NCBI GenBank assembly: GCA_964499365.1 | Contig: CAZCKU010000004.1 | Location: 164,519-228,518, forward strand | Direction of reading: 5' to 3' | Source: PALSA-1316 sp964499365 | GTDB lineage: Bacteria > Nitrospirota > Thermodesulfovibrionia > Thermodesulfovibrionales > UBA6898 | Length of the DNA stretch: 64,000 nucleotides | Shown here: piece after piece, positions 48,867 through 57,625 of the stretch | Position numbering within the stretch: position 1 is the stretch's first letter | How the letters are laid out: each line of letters begins with the position of its first letter | Notes under the pieces: model-generated | What the model was told of the DNA's origin: nothing | What the model saw: only the letters and a program-made list of their open reading frames with translations | Databases searched by the model: none | Position numbers and translations under genes: made by a program

Positions 48867-49280
48867 TCAATGATACGACAGAACCCTCAAACCTTCGGCT
48901 GCTGCGGCACGGCAAAGATAGTCATCTGTTGACGAGAAAGCAGTGGCATGGTTTTGGATGATCTTCGCCGCAGACAGGTGCATGGCAGCCAGCCGGTTCA
49001 ATCCATATTTTTTGACAAACTGACCCGAGTCAATATCGTTGAAGTCTAACGCAGCGATATTGGGCCAATCTGTGGTGAACGCTTCGTATACCCGATTGTA
49101 CATGGTGGAAGACAGATCGCCTCTTTTGTGACGCTTATCAAGTGCTGAGACCACCTCGGTATACGCAACTCTGCAGGTAGCGACAATCTCGGCGTCATGC
49201 ACCCACTGACGCACAATTTGTGACCTCTCGTCTTCAATATATAATTTAATAAGGCTTGTCGTACCAAGGTAAAGTATCAA
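48867..49280 (-). CDS. PIN-domain (VapC-like) toxin with degenerate active site
   Basis: This 137-residue PIN-domain protein overlaps the Phd-type antitoxin by ATGA, forming a type II toxin-antitoxin pair. PIN ribonucleases need four acidic residues. Here the first (normally Asp in LDTSxL) is Gly6 in LYLGTTSLIKLY, and the third (normally Asp in DAxHLA) is Ala98 in RLAAMHLSAA. Glu42 (AYTEV) and Asp119/120 (SSTDDYL) remain. It is therefore probably catalytically weak or dead. Length and fold pattern are otherwise normal. Confidence 0.85.
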   Translation of the reverse strand: MILYLGTTSLIKLYIEDERSQIVRQWVHDAEIVATCRVAYTEVVSALDKRHKRGDLSSTMYNRVYEAFTTDWPNIAALDFNDIDSGQFVKKYGLNRLAAMHLSAAKIIQNHATAFSSTDDYLCRAAAAEGLRVLSYH

Positions 49281-49537
49281 TGTCTTTCCTCCAAAACGGT
49301 TTCAGATATTGATTTCCCCTTAATTTTGGCGCCTTCACAACCTCTCGGTTTTCCGCCAGCCCACTGCGCTCTTCCCTCTTTTACGAGGCTCATTATGCAG
49401 CGTCTTTCGGGAGATATCGGACTGATTACTGCCACTTCCACTCCATGGTCCGTTACAACTATACTATCTCCCTCTCGTACACTACTGAGGTAGCTGCTCA
49501 ACTTATTTTTTAATTCACGAATTCCTGTATATAGCAT
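49277..49537 (-). CDS. Phd/YefM-type antitoxin
   Basis: This 86-residue antitoxin has an N-terminal Phd/YefM DNA-binding fold (GIRELKNKLSSYLSSVREGD, VVTDHGVEVAVISPI) and a C-terminal part that would wrap the PIN toxin. The ATG has AGAAGGGG upstream. Such proteins repress their own operon; no clear palindrome was found in the short upstream region. Confidence 0.88.
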   Translation of the reverse strand: MLYTGIRELKNKLSSYLSSVREGDSIVVTDHGVEVAVISPISPERRCIMSLVKEGRAQWAGGKPRGCEGAKIKGKSISETVLEERH

Positions 49538-49687
49538 TAGAGCCCCTTCTGTCTTTTCTTGTAGCTACATTATATATTATTGTGTTGCTTATATTCAATG
49601 GTATTGTGGTATCCTAACTCATATGAACCACCCCGCTGGCTGCGCAATAACGGCCTTGGGCTCAGCGTCAGTTCCAGGACAAATATA

Positions 49688-50041
49688 ATGAACAACATAA
49701 AGAATGTATTGGTGATAGATCGGGACAAATTGGTCTGCAAAATCATAAAGATATTTCTTGAGAAAACGGGGAAATATCGCGTTATGTATTCCACAGACAC
49801 TGCGAAAGGATTGTTGGCTGCTGCGAACAAAAGGATAGATTTGATTCTGTTCGACCCATGCTTCGAGACAGAGGAGAAAAGAAAATTGACAGAGCATATA
49901 CACGGCAATTTAAGGAAGCAGATTCCTCTGCTGCCCAGCGACGCGGTTATAGACAGAGCAAGATTAAGAATGCCCCATACGGAACTAAACACCGTGATTA
50001 CACTGTCTATACTAAATCAAATCGATGCTTTGCTTAAATAG
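49688..50041 (+). CDS. Receiver-domain-like protein, degenerate
   Basis: This 117-residue single-domain protein resembles a response-regulator receiver. It has an acidic pair in NVLVIDRDKLVCKIIKIFL and a likely phosphoacceptor Asp in RIDLILFDPCFE. The Thr/Ser of strand 4 and the Lys of strand 5 are not recognisable, since the second half (LPSDAVIDRARLRMPHTELN) departs from the family. ATG 49688 is chosen over an upstream in-frame start at 49580, because the extra 36 residues do not look like a domain. It stands alone in AT-rich DNA. Confidence 0.5.
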   Translation: MNNIKNVLVIDRDKLVCKIIKIFLEKTGKYRVMYSTDTAKGLLAAANKRIDLILFDPCFETEEKRKLTEHIHGNLRKQIPLLPSDAVIDRARLRMPHTELNTVITLSILNQIDALLK

Positions 50042-50257
50042 TGTCTGTGTAGAAATTGGGAGGCCGTCATCCTCAGAATTCATCTCGGTTTCCAATACAT
50101 ATTGATAACCTGAGACGTTACACGCAAACTCTGCTGCAGAATGGACCTACACGTTAGGCCCTGATGATACTCCTGGTGGGATTAACAGGTGCCATCGGCA
50201 TTTCCGTTATGGTATACTTATCCATCCCAAAAAAATTACTGCAAGGAGATCCTTATA

Positions 50258-50701
50258 ATGAAAGTTTTTTTAAAGGAAGATGTCAAAAGCCTCGGAAAGA
50301 TCGGTGAGGTCGTCAATGTAGCCGACGGATACGCCCGCAACTATCTGCTGCCGCAAAAGATGGCGGTTGAGGCAAATACCAGGAACATCAAGGAGTTCGA
50401 ACACAACAAGCGGATCATCCAGGAAAAGGCCGTCAAGGTGCGCGAGGCGAACAAGGCCGCGGCCGACAGCCTGTCTGCCCTGGTCCTCACGATCCGCGCA
50501 AAGGCCGGCGAAGAGGACAAGCTCTTCGGGTCGGTGACGAACATGGATATTGCCGAGGCCCTGAAGGCAGAAGGGCACGATATTGACCGGAAGAAGATCC
50601 ACCTTGAGGAGCCGATTAAGAGACTCGGCAGCTTCACGGCAGAGATCAGGCTCCACCATGATGTGTCTGCTGCCGTAAAAATAAATGTCGTTCCGGAATG
50701 A
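50258..50701 (+). CDS. rplI: 50S ribosomal protein L9
   Basis: This 147-residue L9 of the large subunit starts MKVFLKEDVKSLGKIGEVVN, followed by DGYARNYLLPQKMAV and a long helix. ATG 50258 has AAGGAG nine bases upstream. The usual upstream partners rpsF, ssb and rpsR are absent; AT-rich accessory genes lie there instead. The stop overlaps the dnaB start (ATGA). Confidence 0.97.
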   Translation: MKVFLKEDVKSLGKIGEVVNVADGYARNYLLPQKMAVEANTRNIKEFEHNKRIIQEKAVKVREANKAAADSLSALVLTIRAKAGEEDKLFGSVTNMDIAEALKAEGHDIDRKKIHLEEPIKRLGSFTAEIRLHHDVSAAVKINVVPE

Positions 50702-52071
50702 AGGAATTAGATTCAACGCTTGAAAAACTGCCCCCCCAGAACATAGACGCTGAACAGTCTGTTCTGGGGGCGGTCCTCATCGACAACAATGCCCTGACCA
50801 CCTCACTCGAACTCCTCACCCCGGACTATTTCTACCGTGACTCCCACCGCCGGATCTTCCTGGCGATGATCGAGCTTTTCGACAAGAACGAGCCGATCGA
50901 TATCATAACCCTCACCGACCATATGAAGCGCAAGGGGGAGCTTGAGCAGATCGGCGGCGTCCCGTATCTTACGTCGCTCGTCTCGATGATTTCGACCTCT
51001 GCCAATATCCGCTACCACGCAAAGATCGTCAGGGAAAAGGCGCTGGTCAGGGGGCTCCTGCATACTGCCACGGATATCGCGCGGAACGTCTACGAGAGTG
51101 ACTTTGATGCTGAGGAATTGATCGATTACGCTGAAAAACAGATCTTCGACCTCTCCGAAAAAAGAATCAATGTGGCCTTTTCGACCCTGAAGGACGTCAT
51201 CAAGGACAGCTTCAAGATGATCGAACAGCTGCACAGCAGGAAAGAAACCGTCACCGGGGTGCCGACCGGGTTCAAGGAACTCGACGAGCTGACCACCGGG
51301 CTGCAGCGGAGTGACCTGATCATTATCGGCGGCAGACCCTCAATGGGTAAAACGGCCTTCAGCCTCAATATCGCTCAGCATGTCGGCGTGGACATGAAGG
51401 AACCGGTTGCAGTCTTCAGCCTTGAAATGTCAAAGGAGCAGCTCGCCTTCAGAATGCTCTGTTCTGAAGCAATGGTCGACTCGAACCAGATTAGGAAGGG
51501 CTTCATCAAAAAGGACGACTGGCACAGCCTGACCTCGGCGGCCAGCAAGCTGGCAGAATCGCCGATCTTCATCGATGATTCCTCTGCGATCAATATCCTT
51601 GAGATGCGCGCCAAGGCGCGGAGGCTGAAGGCAGAGCACGGCCTCAGTCTCGTGGTCGTCGACTACCTGCAGCTGATGCGGGGGCGGGGGAATACTGAAC
51701 GGCGCGAGCAGGAGATATCCGAGATTTCGCGTTCACTCAAGGCCCTGGCCAAGGAACTGAAAGTACCGGTCATCGCCCTGAGCCAGCTGAACCGCGGGGT
51801 CGAGACGCGGACCGGGACCAAAAAGCCGACGCTTGCAGACCTCCGGGAATCGGGCGCCATCGAGCAGGATGCCGACGTCATCATATTCCTGTACCGCGAC
51901 GAGGTGTATAATAAAAACAGCCCGGACAACAAGGGCAAGGCCGAGATCATCATCGCTAAACAGAGAAACGGACCGACCGGCGAAATCCCCCTGACGTTCC
52001 TTGCCCATTGCACACGCTTTGTGAACTATACTGATGCAGCGTTCCACGATATCGAGGATGACACGTTTTAG
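50698..52071 (+). CDS. dnaB: Replicative DNA helicase DnaB
   Basis: This 457-residue hexameric helicase of the replication fork has an N-terminal primase-interaction domain (PPQNIDAEQSVLGAVLIDNN). Its RecA-like domain has Walker A GGRPSMGKTAF near residue 210, Walker B LVVVDYLQLM, and ALSQLNRGVETR. The rplI-dnaB pairing is a common arrangement. Length is normal and no intein is present. Confidence 0.97.
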   Translation: MKELDSTLEKLPPQNIDAEQSVLGAVLIDNNALTTSLELLTPDYFYRDSHRRIFLAMIELFDKNEPIDIITLTDHMKRKGELEQIGGVPYLTSLVSMISTSANIRYHAKIVREKALVRGLLHTATDIARNVYESDFDAEELIDYAEKQIFDLSEKRINVAFSTLKDVIKDSFKMIEQLHSRKETVTGVPTGFKELDELTTGLQRSDLIIIGGRPSMGKTAFSLNIAQHVGVDMKEPVAVFSLEMSKEQLAFRMLCSEAMVDSNQIRKGFIKKDDWHSLTSAASKLAESPIFIDDSSAINILEMRAKARRLKAEHGLSLVVVDYLQLMRGRGNTERREQEISEISRSLKALAKELKVPVIALSQLNRGVETRTGTKKPTLADLRESGAIEQDADVIIFLYRDEVYNKNSPDNKGKAEIIIAKQRNGPTGEIPLTFLAHCTRFVNYTDAAFHDIEDDTF

Positions 52072-52086
52072 CCGGGAGGTGGTATT

Positions 52087-52890
52087 ATGAAGAGAACTCC
52101 TGCGGTCGCCGGGCAGTTTTACCACGGCACCGGTGTGCGCCTGAAAGAACAGGTTGCCCAATACGTGCGGCCCGACGCCCCCCGGGAGACGGTCGTGGGT
52201 GTCCTGGCTCCCCATGCCGGCCTTATCTATTCGGGTTCAGTTGCAGGCGAAGTGTTTTCGTCGATCCGGATGCCGCAGACCTTCATCATGCTCGGCCCCA
52301 ACCATACCGGTCTCGGTGCAGCCATATCGCTGATGGACGTCGGTGAGTGGGAGATACCAACCGCTACGTTTAAAATTGACAGCAGGCTCGCCTCAAAAAT
52401 AGCCCTGTCTTCAGACAGGGTGTCCCGTGATGCGCAGGCCCATATCTTCGAGCACTCTCTCGAGGTGCAGCTCCCGTTCATCGCCTATTTTTCGACCGAG
52501 GCGAAGATTGTTCCGATTGCAATTCTTTCTGCCTCGTACGACGACTGTCTTGACCTGGCAAGGGCAATTGCCGATGCGGTCAGGGCCGCCGACTATCCGG
52601 TCGTGATCCTGGCAAGCTCGGACATGAGCCACTACCTTCCGGAAAAGCAGGCCCGCAGGCTGGACAACCTGGCAATCGAAAAACTGCTGGCACTCGACTC
52701 TGCTGGTCTGTATGAGACGGTACGGAGAGAGCGCATCTCGATGTGCGGGTACCTCCCGGCCACGGTCATGCTTGCAGCCTCAAGACTGCTCGGCGCTGAT
52801 TCTGCACGGCTCGTCAAATACGCGACGTCGGGGGATGTAAGCGGTGATTACGACAGCGTCGTCGGCTATGCGGGAATCGTGGTCAAATAG
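52087..52890 (+). CDS. amrB: AmmeMemoRadiSam system protein B (MEMO1 family)
   Basis: This 267-residue MEMO1-like protein has the family blocks TPAVAGQFYHGTG, LAPHAGLIYSGSVAGEVF, LGPNHTG, HSLEVQLPF and SSDMSHY. It usually occurs with an AMMECR1 protein and a radical-SAM enzyme, neither of which is here. The biochemical role is not established; the family resembles extradiol dioxygenases. ATG 52087 has GGGAGGT upstream. Confidence 0.9.
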   Translation: MKRTPAVAGQFYHGTGVRLKEQVAQYVRPDAPRETVVGVLAPHAGLIYSGSVAGEVFSSIRMPQTFIMLGPNHTGLGAAISLMDVGEWEIPTATFKIDSRLASKIALSSDRVSRDAQAHIFEHSLEVQLPFIAYFSTEAKIVPIAILSASYDDCLDLARAIADAVRAADYPVVILASSDMSHYLPEKQARRLDNLAIEKLLALDSAGLYETVRRERISMCGYLPATVMLAASRLLGADSARLVKYATSGDVSGDYDSVVGYAGIVVK

Positions 52891-53089
52891 TGCGTGCCCC
52901 TGAAGCTGCGTTGACAGACAGCGGGGGACGTCATTTCGGACGTGAAGCATGCCGGCCTGCCGCCGGACAGGCGTTCCTGATTGACAAAGAATTACCCTCA
53001 AACGCCTGTGCGTGATCTGGCTGCTGCCCGTCGTTTGACAGATCGGTCCGTATTGCTTTAATCTATTATTTACGTCTTCCCCATATACC
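52891..53089. promoter_or_regulatory. Intergenic region with promoter for the gmhA operon
   Basis: TTGACA at 53035-53040 is followed 16 bases later by TTTAAT (53057-53062), a plausible sigma-70 promoter 30 bases before gmhA. Around 52953-52972 lies a GCCTG-N8-CAGGC palindrome related to the unit inside the repeat at 12026-12138. Confidence 0.45.
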
Positions 53090-53677
53090 ATGAAAGAAAA
53101 GATTCTGAAAGAATTCGCCGAGAGCATTTCCGTCAAGGAAAAGTTCATCCAGACCCATCTCGAACCTATTATTGAAGTGTCGAAGGCGCTCGCCGGCACC
53201 TTTAACGACGGCGGCAAGGTGATTCTCTTCGGCAACGGCGGAAGCGCCTCCGATGCCTCGCATATCGCGGGAGAATTTGTAAACCGTTTCAAGAAAGAAC
53301 GGCCCGGACTGCCTGCCATCGCCCTCAATACAGATATAGCCGTCATAACCTCGATCGCCAATGACTACGATTTCTCCGAAATCTTCGCCCGGCAGCTGAA
53401 GGCCCTTGCGTCGGAGGGGGATATGGTTGTTGCCATTACGACGAGCGGCGCATCGCCGAATGTGCTGAAGGCGCTGGATGCGGCAAAGAAGAAGAAACTG
53501 AAGACCGTTCTGCTGACCGGAGCCAGGGGTGAAAAACTCGCCGGGAAGGTGACCTACGCATTCGTCGTGCCTTCGGATAACACCCCAAGGATCCAGGAGA
53601 CGCATATCACCCTTGGGCATGTCCTCTGCCTGATGGTTGAGGAAATCCTCTTTGAAGAGCCCCGCAAGAAAAAGTAG
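53090..53677 (+). CDS. gmhA: Sedoheptulose 7-phosphate isomerase
   Basis: This 195-residue SIS-domain enzyme makes D-glycero-D-manno-heptose 7-phosphate for LPS inner core. Visible motifs are LFGNGGSASDASHIAGEFVN, LNTDIAVITSIANDY, ITTSGASPNVLKAL and QETHITLGHVLC. Its presence argues for a Gram-negative outer membrane. No ribosome site is evident before the ATG. The end overlaps the ruvC reading frame by 26 bases or more. Confidence 0.94.
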   Translation: MKEKILKEFAESISVKEKFIQTHLEPIIEVSKALAGTFNDGGKVILFGNGGSASDASHIAGEFVNRFKKERPGLPAIALNTDIAVITSIANDYDFSEIFARQLKALASEGDMVVAITTSGASPNVLKALDAAKKKKLKTVLLTGARGEKLAGKVTYAFVVPSDNTPRIQETHITLGHVLCLMVEEILFEEPRKKK

Positions 53678-54200
53678 CACGGACAGCACGATTCTCGGCA
53701 TTGACCCGGGAAGCATATACTGCGGCTACGGGGTCATCACCAGCAACGGGAGGGACGCGCGGTATATAGCCTCGGGAAGGATCGCTCCGCCTGCCGCTAA
53801 GCCGCTCCACGTGCGTCTCAGGTCGATCCACGAGGCCCTGACCGACATCATCGACACCTACCGCCCGACGGATATGGTTGTCGAGAGGATATTCTTCGCA
53901 AAAAGCGCCAAGGCCGCCCTCCATCTTGGACATGCCCGCGGCGTGGTGCTTCTGGCCGCGGCCTGCGGTGAGCTCACCCTCCACGAATGCAGCGCCCTCG
54001 AAGTGAAGAAGGCGATCGTCGGATACGGCCGGGCTGAAAAGAGCCAGGTCCAGGAGATGGTAAAGATGATCCTGAAGATCAGGGGAACGCTCTATCCCGA
54101 CAGCGCCGACGCACTCGCCCTTGCCCTCTGTTACATGAATACTTTACAATTCACTATAGCCGTGAATGCGCAGAATACTCGTATGACAGGTACTTCATGA
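53652..54200 (+). CDS. ruvC: Holliday junction resolvase RuvC
   Basis: This protein of about 182 residues is the endonuclease that cuts Holliday junctions. It shows ILGIDPGSIYCGYGVI (first catalytic Asp), VVERIFFAKSAKAALHLGHA (Glu) and PDSADALALALCY (C-terminal Asp pair). In-frame starts are TTG at 53637 and 53652, with no ATG; 53652 has GGAAA upstream and is chosen, with low certainty. The stop overlaps ruvA by ATGA. Confidence 0.93.
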   Translation: MKSPARKSSTDSTILGIDPGSIYCGYGVITSNGRDARYIASGRIAPPAAKPLHVRLRSIHEALTDIIDTYRPTDMVVERIFFAKSAKAALHLGHARGVVLLAAACGELTLHECSALEVKKAIVGYGRAEKSQVQEMVKMILKIRGTLYPDSADALALALCYMNTLQFTIAVNAQNTRMTGTS

Positions 54201-54769
54201 TCGGATCCTTGCGGGGAAAGATCATCTCACGGAGACCCGAGTCCGTCCTGGTTGATGTCAACGGTGTCGGCTATGCCGTGACCGTGACCATTCCGACCCT
54301 TGCGAACCTTCCGGCCGACGGCCGTGAGGTCTTTCTGTTCATCCATACCCATGTCCGGGAAGATGCGCTTCAGCTCTTCGGATTTGAATCCGAGGACGAA
54401 AAGAAAACCTTCCTGGTCCTGATAACTATCTCGGGGATAGGTCCGAAGGTAGCGTTGAATATACTCTCGGGAATGCCCTATAACGATTTCCTCCGGGCGA
54501 TCGAGACGGAAGATATACCGATGCTCTGCAGAATTCCGGGTCTCGGCAAGAAGACGGCCGGCAGACTCGTCCTTGAGCTCAGGGAAAAACTGCCTGCAGC
54601 GGAAGGCATCAGGGACAAGCTGTTCGACGACACCCTCTCCGCCCTGGTAAACCTGGGATACAAGAGAAATATTGCTCAGGAATATCTTGAACAGACCTAT
54701 AAAAAAGGGCATAGCGACATCGAAAATCTGCTGAAGGAGACGCTGAAACTGCTGACCGGAAATGCGTAA
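54197..54769 (+). CDS. ruvA: Holliday junction branch migration protein RuvA
   Basis: This 190-residue RuvA starts MIGSLRGKIISRRPESVLVD. It has the OB-fold, the helix-hairpin-helix pair (LITISGIGPKVALNILSGM, CRIPGLGKKTAGRLVLEL) and the C-terminal RuvB-binding domain (ALVNLGYKRNIAQEYLEQ). It tetramerises on four-way junctions and recruits RuvB. It overlaps ruvC and ruvB. Confidence 0.96.
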   Translation: MIGSLRGKIISRRPESVLVDVNGVGYAVTVTIPTLANLPADGREVFLFIHTHVREDALQLFGFESEDEKKTFLVLITISGIGPKVALNILSGMPYNDFLRAIETEDIPMLCRIPGLGKKTAGRLVLELREKLPAAEGIRDKLFDDTLSALVNLGYKRNIAQEYLEQTYKKGHSDIENLLKETLKLLTGNA

Positions 54770-55805
54770 GGAAGATTCCGTCATAAAGAGCGACACGGAC
54801 GAAGACCGGCTGATCAGTCCGGACGTGTCTGTCGAGGACCTCTCCCTTGACCTGAACCTGCGCCCGGCAACGCTTGACGAGTTTATCGGCCAGGACAGCA
54901 TCAAGGAAAACCTGAAGATCTTCATCCAGGCCGCTCGCAACCGGCGGGACACGCTTGATCATATCCTTTTCTGCGGGCCCCCTGGCCTCGGCAAGACCAC
55001 CCTGTCGCACATTATTGCTACCGAGCTGAAGGTCAATATCAAGATCACCTCGGGCCCGGTCCTCGAAAGGGCCGGAGACCTGGCCGCGATCCTCACGAAC
55101 CTTGCCGATAAGGATATTCTCTTTATCGATGAGATTCACCGGATCCCGCGCATTGTGGAAGAGGTGCTCTATCCGGCCATGGAGGATTTCCAGCTCGACA
55201 TCATCATCGGGCAGGGACCGAATGCCCGGACCATGAAAATCACGCTGCCGAAGTTCACCCTGATCGGCGCAACCACCAGGACCGGCCTGCTCACGTCGCC
55301 CCTCAGGGACCGGTTCGGTATTATCGACCGGCTGAGCTATTATGGTCCGGACGATCTGAAGAAGATCGTTGTACGCTCGGCCCAGATCATGAATATCGGG
55401 GTGTCCGATGATGCGGCGCTCGAAATTGCCCGTCGCTCCCGCGGTACACCCCGGATCGCCAACCGGCTGCTTAAAAGGGTCCGGGACTTCGCCCAGGTCC
55501 TGGGGGACGGGAGGATCGACCTGAAGCTCGCAAAGAGCTCACTCACCTCGCTCAACGTGGACGAACGGGGCCTTGATGATATGGACAGAAAGCTCCTCAT
55601 AACGATCATCGATAAATTCTCCGGCGGACCCGTGGGTATAGAAACGATTGCGGCGTCGCTGCGCGAGGACAAGGAAACGATCGAGGACGTCTATGAGCCA
55701 TACCTCATGCAGGAGGGTTTTCTCGACCGCACGCCCCGGGGCCGGGCCGCAACAAGGGCCGCGTATCAGCACTTGGGAAAGTCGGCACCCCGGGAACTGT
55801 TTTAG
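54762..55805 (+). CDS. ruvB: Holliday junction branch migration ATPase RuvB
   Basis: This 347-residue AAA+ motor that drives branch migration has LRPATLDEFIGQ, Walker A GPPGLGKTTL near residue 71, Walker B LFIDEIHRI, sensor 1 GATTRTGLLTSPLRDRFG and the winged-helix end (EPYLMQEGFLDRTPRGR). The start overlaps ruvA by eight bases. ruvC-ruvA-ruvB are adjacent and cotranscribed. Confidence 0.97.
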   Translation: MRKEDSVIKSDTDEDRLISPDVSVEDLSLDLNLRPATLDEFIGQDSIKENLKIFIQAARNRRDTLDHILFCGPPGLGKTTLSHIIATELKVNIKITSGPVLERAGDLAAILTNLADKDILFIDEIHRIPRIVEEVLYPAMEDFQLDIIIGQGPNARTMKITLPKFTLIGATTRTGLLTSPLRDRFGIIDRLSYYGPDDLKKIVVRSAQIMNIGVSDDAALEIARRSRGTPRIANRLLKRVRDFAQVLGDGRIDLKLAKSSLTSLNVDERGLDDMDRKLLITIIDKFSGGPVGIETIAASLREDKETIEDVYEPYLMQEGFLDRTPRGRAATRAAYQHLGKSAPRELF

Positions 55806-55818
55806 GTCGTCACAGCCC

Positions 55819-56355
55819 GTGAAGGTCCTGATGCATATCTGCTGCTCGAACTGCAGCATCTATCCCCTTCAGAAGTTTCTGTCAGACGGCCTTGATGTCC
55901 GGGGACTCTGGTTCAATCCGAATATCCACCCGTATACTGAATATGCCAGCAGGCTCGCATCCGTCAGAAGACTCCAGAAGGTCTGGAACCTCGATCTGGA
56001 TTATATCGACGACTACCCCCTCGATGACTTTCTGAAGGCCATAGCAGGTACCGGAGCCGGGAGGTGTGAAATATGCTATACCGTCAGGCTTGACAGGACG
56101 GCTGAAACAGCCCGGGAGATGGACATACCGGCCTTCACCTCGTCCCTGCTTGCAAGTCCTTACCAGAAATTTGATATGATAAAAGCGATAGGCAAAGAGG
56201 CTGAAAAGAAACACGGCGTTCAGTTCCTTGCAGAAGACCTCAGAGAGGGCTGGCACCGTTCGAGGGCACTGTCGAACGAATTTGAGCTGTACCGCCAGAA
56301 ATACTGCGGATGCATCTACTCTGAAATGGAACGCTACAAGAAGAAACGCCCCTGA
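55819..56355 (+). CDS. queH: Epoxyqueuosine reductase QueH
   Basis: This 178-residue QueH performs the last step of queuosine synthesis in tRNA. Motifs are HICCSNCSIYPLQKFL (CCxxC), WFNPNIHPYTEYASR, CEICYTVRLDRTA and YCGCIYSEMERY, which bind a [4Fe-4S] cluster and metal. GTG 55819 is the first start after ruvB and fits the family length; ATG 55831 is the alternative. It belongs with queA four genes downstream. Confidence 0.94.
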   Translation: MKVLMHICCSNCSIYPLQKFLSDGLDVRGLWFNPNIHPYTEYASRLASVRRLQKVWNLDLDYIDDYPLDDFLKAIAGTGAGRCEICYTVRLDRTAETAREMDIPAFTSSLLASPYQKFDMIKAIGKEAEKKHGVQFLAEDLREGWHRSRALSNEFELYRQKYCGCIYSEMERYKKKRP

Positions 56356-56385
56356 AGGCATCGATGACACTTACCCGGACACAGA

Positions 56386-56613
56386 ATGATCACTGGCACT
56401 GAATATCTCGGAAGATTGTTCCTGCTCATCGGACTCGTCATGTCCGTGATCGGCGGCATGCTGCTGCTTGCCGGAAAAATTCCGTGGCTCGGCAGGCTTC
56501 CCGGAGATATTATGCTCCAGAGGAAGAATTTCACGTTCTACTTTCCTCTGGCAACCAGTATCCTGGTGAGTATTCTGCTGACGGTCCTCTTCAGATTGCT
56601 GGGTAAAAAGTAG
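56386..56613 (+). CDS. DUF2905 membrane protein
   Basis: This 75-residue protein of the DUF2905 family has two helices (LFLLIGLVMSVIGGMLLLAG and FYFPLATSILVSILLTVLF) separated by the conserved IPWLGRLPGDIMLQRKNFTF. Function is unknown. It often sits beside ruvB, queA or queH genes, as here. Confidence 0.92.
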   Translation: MITGTEYLGRLFLLIGLVMSVIGGMLLLAGKIPWLGRLPGDIMLQRKNFTFYFPLATSILVSILLTVLFRLLGKK

Positions 56614-56614
56614 C

Positions 56615-57625
56615 ATGACCAGATCTGTTCTTTCCGGCCGGCGCCCGGCATCCTGCATGGCACTCTGCCTGGTATTAATCCTGCTGACATCCGTCCTGGC
56701 CGAAGGGGCCTCCATCAAGGTCCTGATCCTGGATGACGTGTTCCAGGCCATTCCGAAAAAGGACGAGAAGCTCGAGAAGATAGGGAAGCTGCAGGGAGAT
56801 CTTCTGGTGAATGGAAGCCATTACGTCGGGGATATCGAGATCTGGAAGGGCACCGAGGGCATGTATCTGATCAACGAACTGCCGATTGAGGACTATATCA
56901 AAAGTGTAGTCAGCGCGGAAATCGGTACGAACTGGGATATGGAAGCCCTGAAGGCTCAGGCGGTCATCTCGCGGACCTACGCCCTGTATCAGAAGGGCAT
57001 GAACAATAACCCCAACTTCGACCTGACGTCGTCGGTCCTGCACCAGGTATACCGGGGCAGCAATGTCGATGCGCGCATCGCGTATGCCGTGATGCATACC
57101 GGGGGTGAGGTGCTGACCTACAACGGCGGTCTCATTGAGGCACTCTATCACTCGACCTGCGGCGGCACGACAGAAGATGTTGAGGAGGTCTTCGGCAAGA
57201 AATACCCCTATCTGAAACCGGTTTCCTCCTCATGCGACCTGTCGCCCTACTCTGTCTGGGAGCGCAAAATTCCGGTCGAGGAGATCGAGAAGGCTCTGAA
57301 CCTCAGCGGAATAACAACGATAGCACCCAAATCGTTCACACCGACCAGGAGGGTGAAGACTCTCGAGATCTCGCACCGGGACGGGTCGCTCACAATGAGG
57401 GCAACAGATCTCAGAAGGCAGCTCGGCTGGAGCAGACTGCCGAGCACCTCTTTTGAACTGCGCAGGGAGAACGGCACCTACATATTCGACGGGAAAGGGT
57501 ATGGTCACGGAGTCGGACTCTGCCAGTGGTCTGCCCTCCAGATGGCACGCGAAGGAAAGTCTTACCGGGAGATATTGAATTTCTTCTATCCCGGAACCGA
57601 GCTGCGGATACATGAATACCGCTGA
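56615..57625 (+). CDS. SpoIID/LytB domain protein
   Basis: This 336-residue exported protein has a signal peptide (MALCLVLILLTSVLAEGASI). The SpoIID domain shows NELPIEDYIKSVVSAEIG, LKAQAVISRTYALYQ, YHSTCGGTTEDVEEVFG and GYGHGVGLCQWSALQMA. SpoIID proteins cut denuded peptidoglycan glycans; outside spore formers they act in wall remodelling. It begins one base after DUF2905 and overlaps queA by 14 bases. Confidence 0.93.
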   Translation: MTRSVLSGRRPASCMALCLVLILLTSVLAEGASIKVLILDDVFQAIPKKDEKLEKIGKLQGDLLVNGSHYVGDIEIWKGTEGMYLINELPIEDYIKSVVSAEIGTNWDMEALKAQAVISRTYALYQKGMNNNPNFDLTSSVLHQVYRGSNVDARIAYAVMHTGGEVLTYNGGLIEALYHSTCGGTTEDVEEVFGKKYPYLKPVSSSCDLSPYSVWERKIPVEEIEKALNLSGITTIAPKSFTPTRRVKTLEISHRDGSLTMRATDLRRQLGWSRLPSTSFELRRENGTYIFDGKGYGHGVGLCQWSALQMAREGKSYREILNFFYPGTELRIHEYR

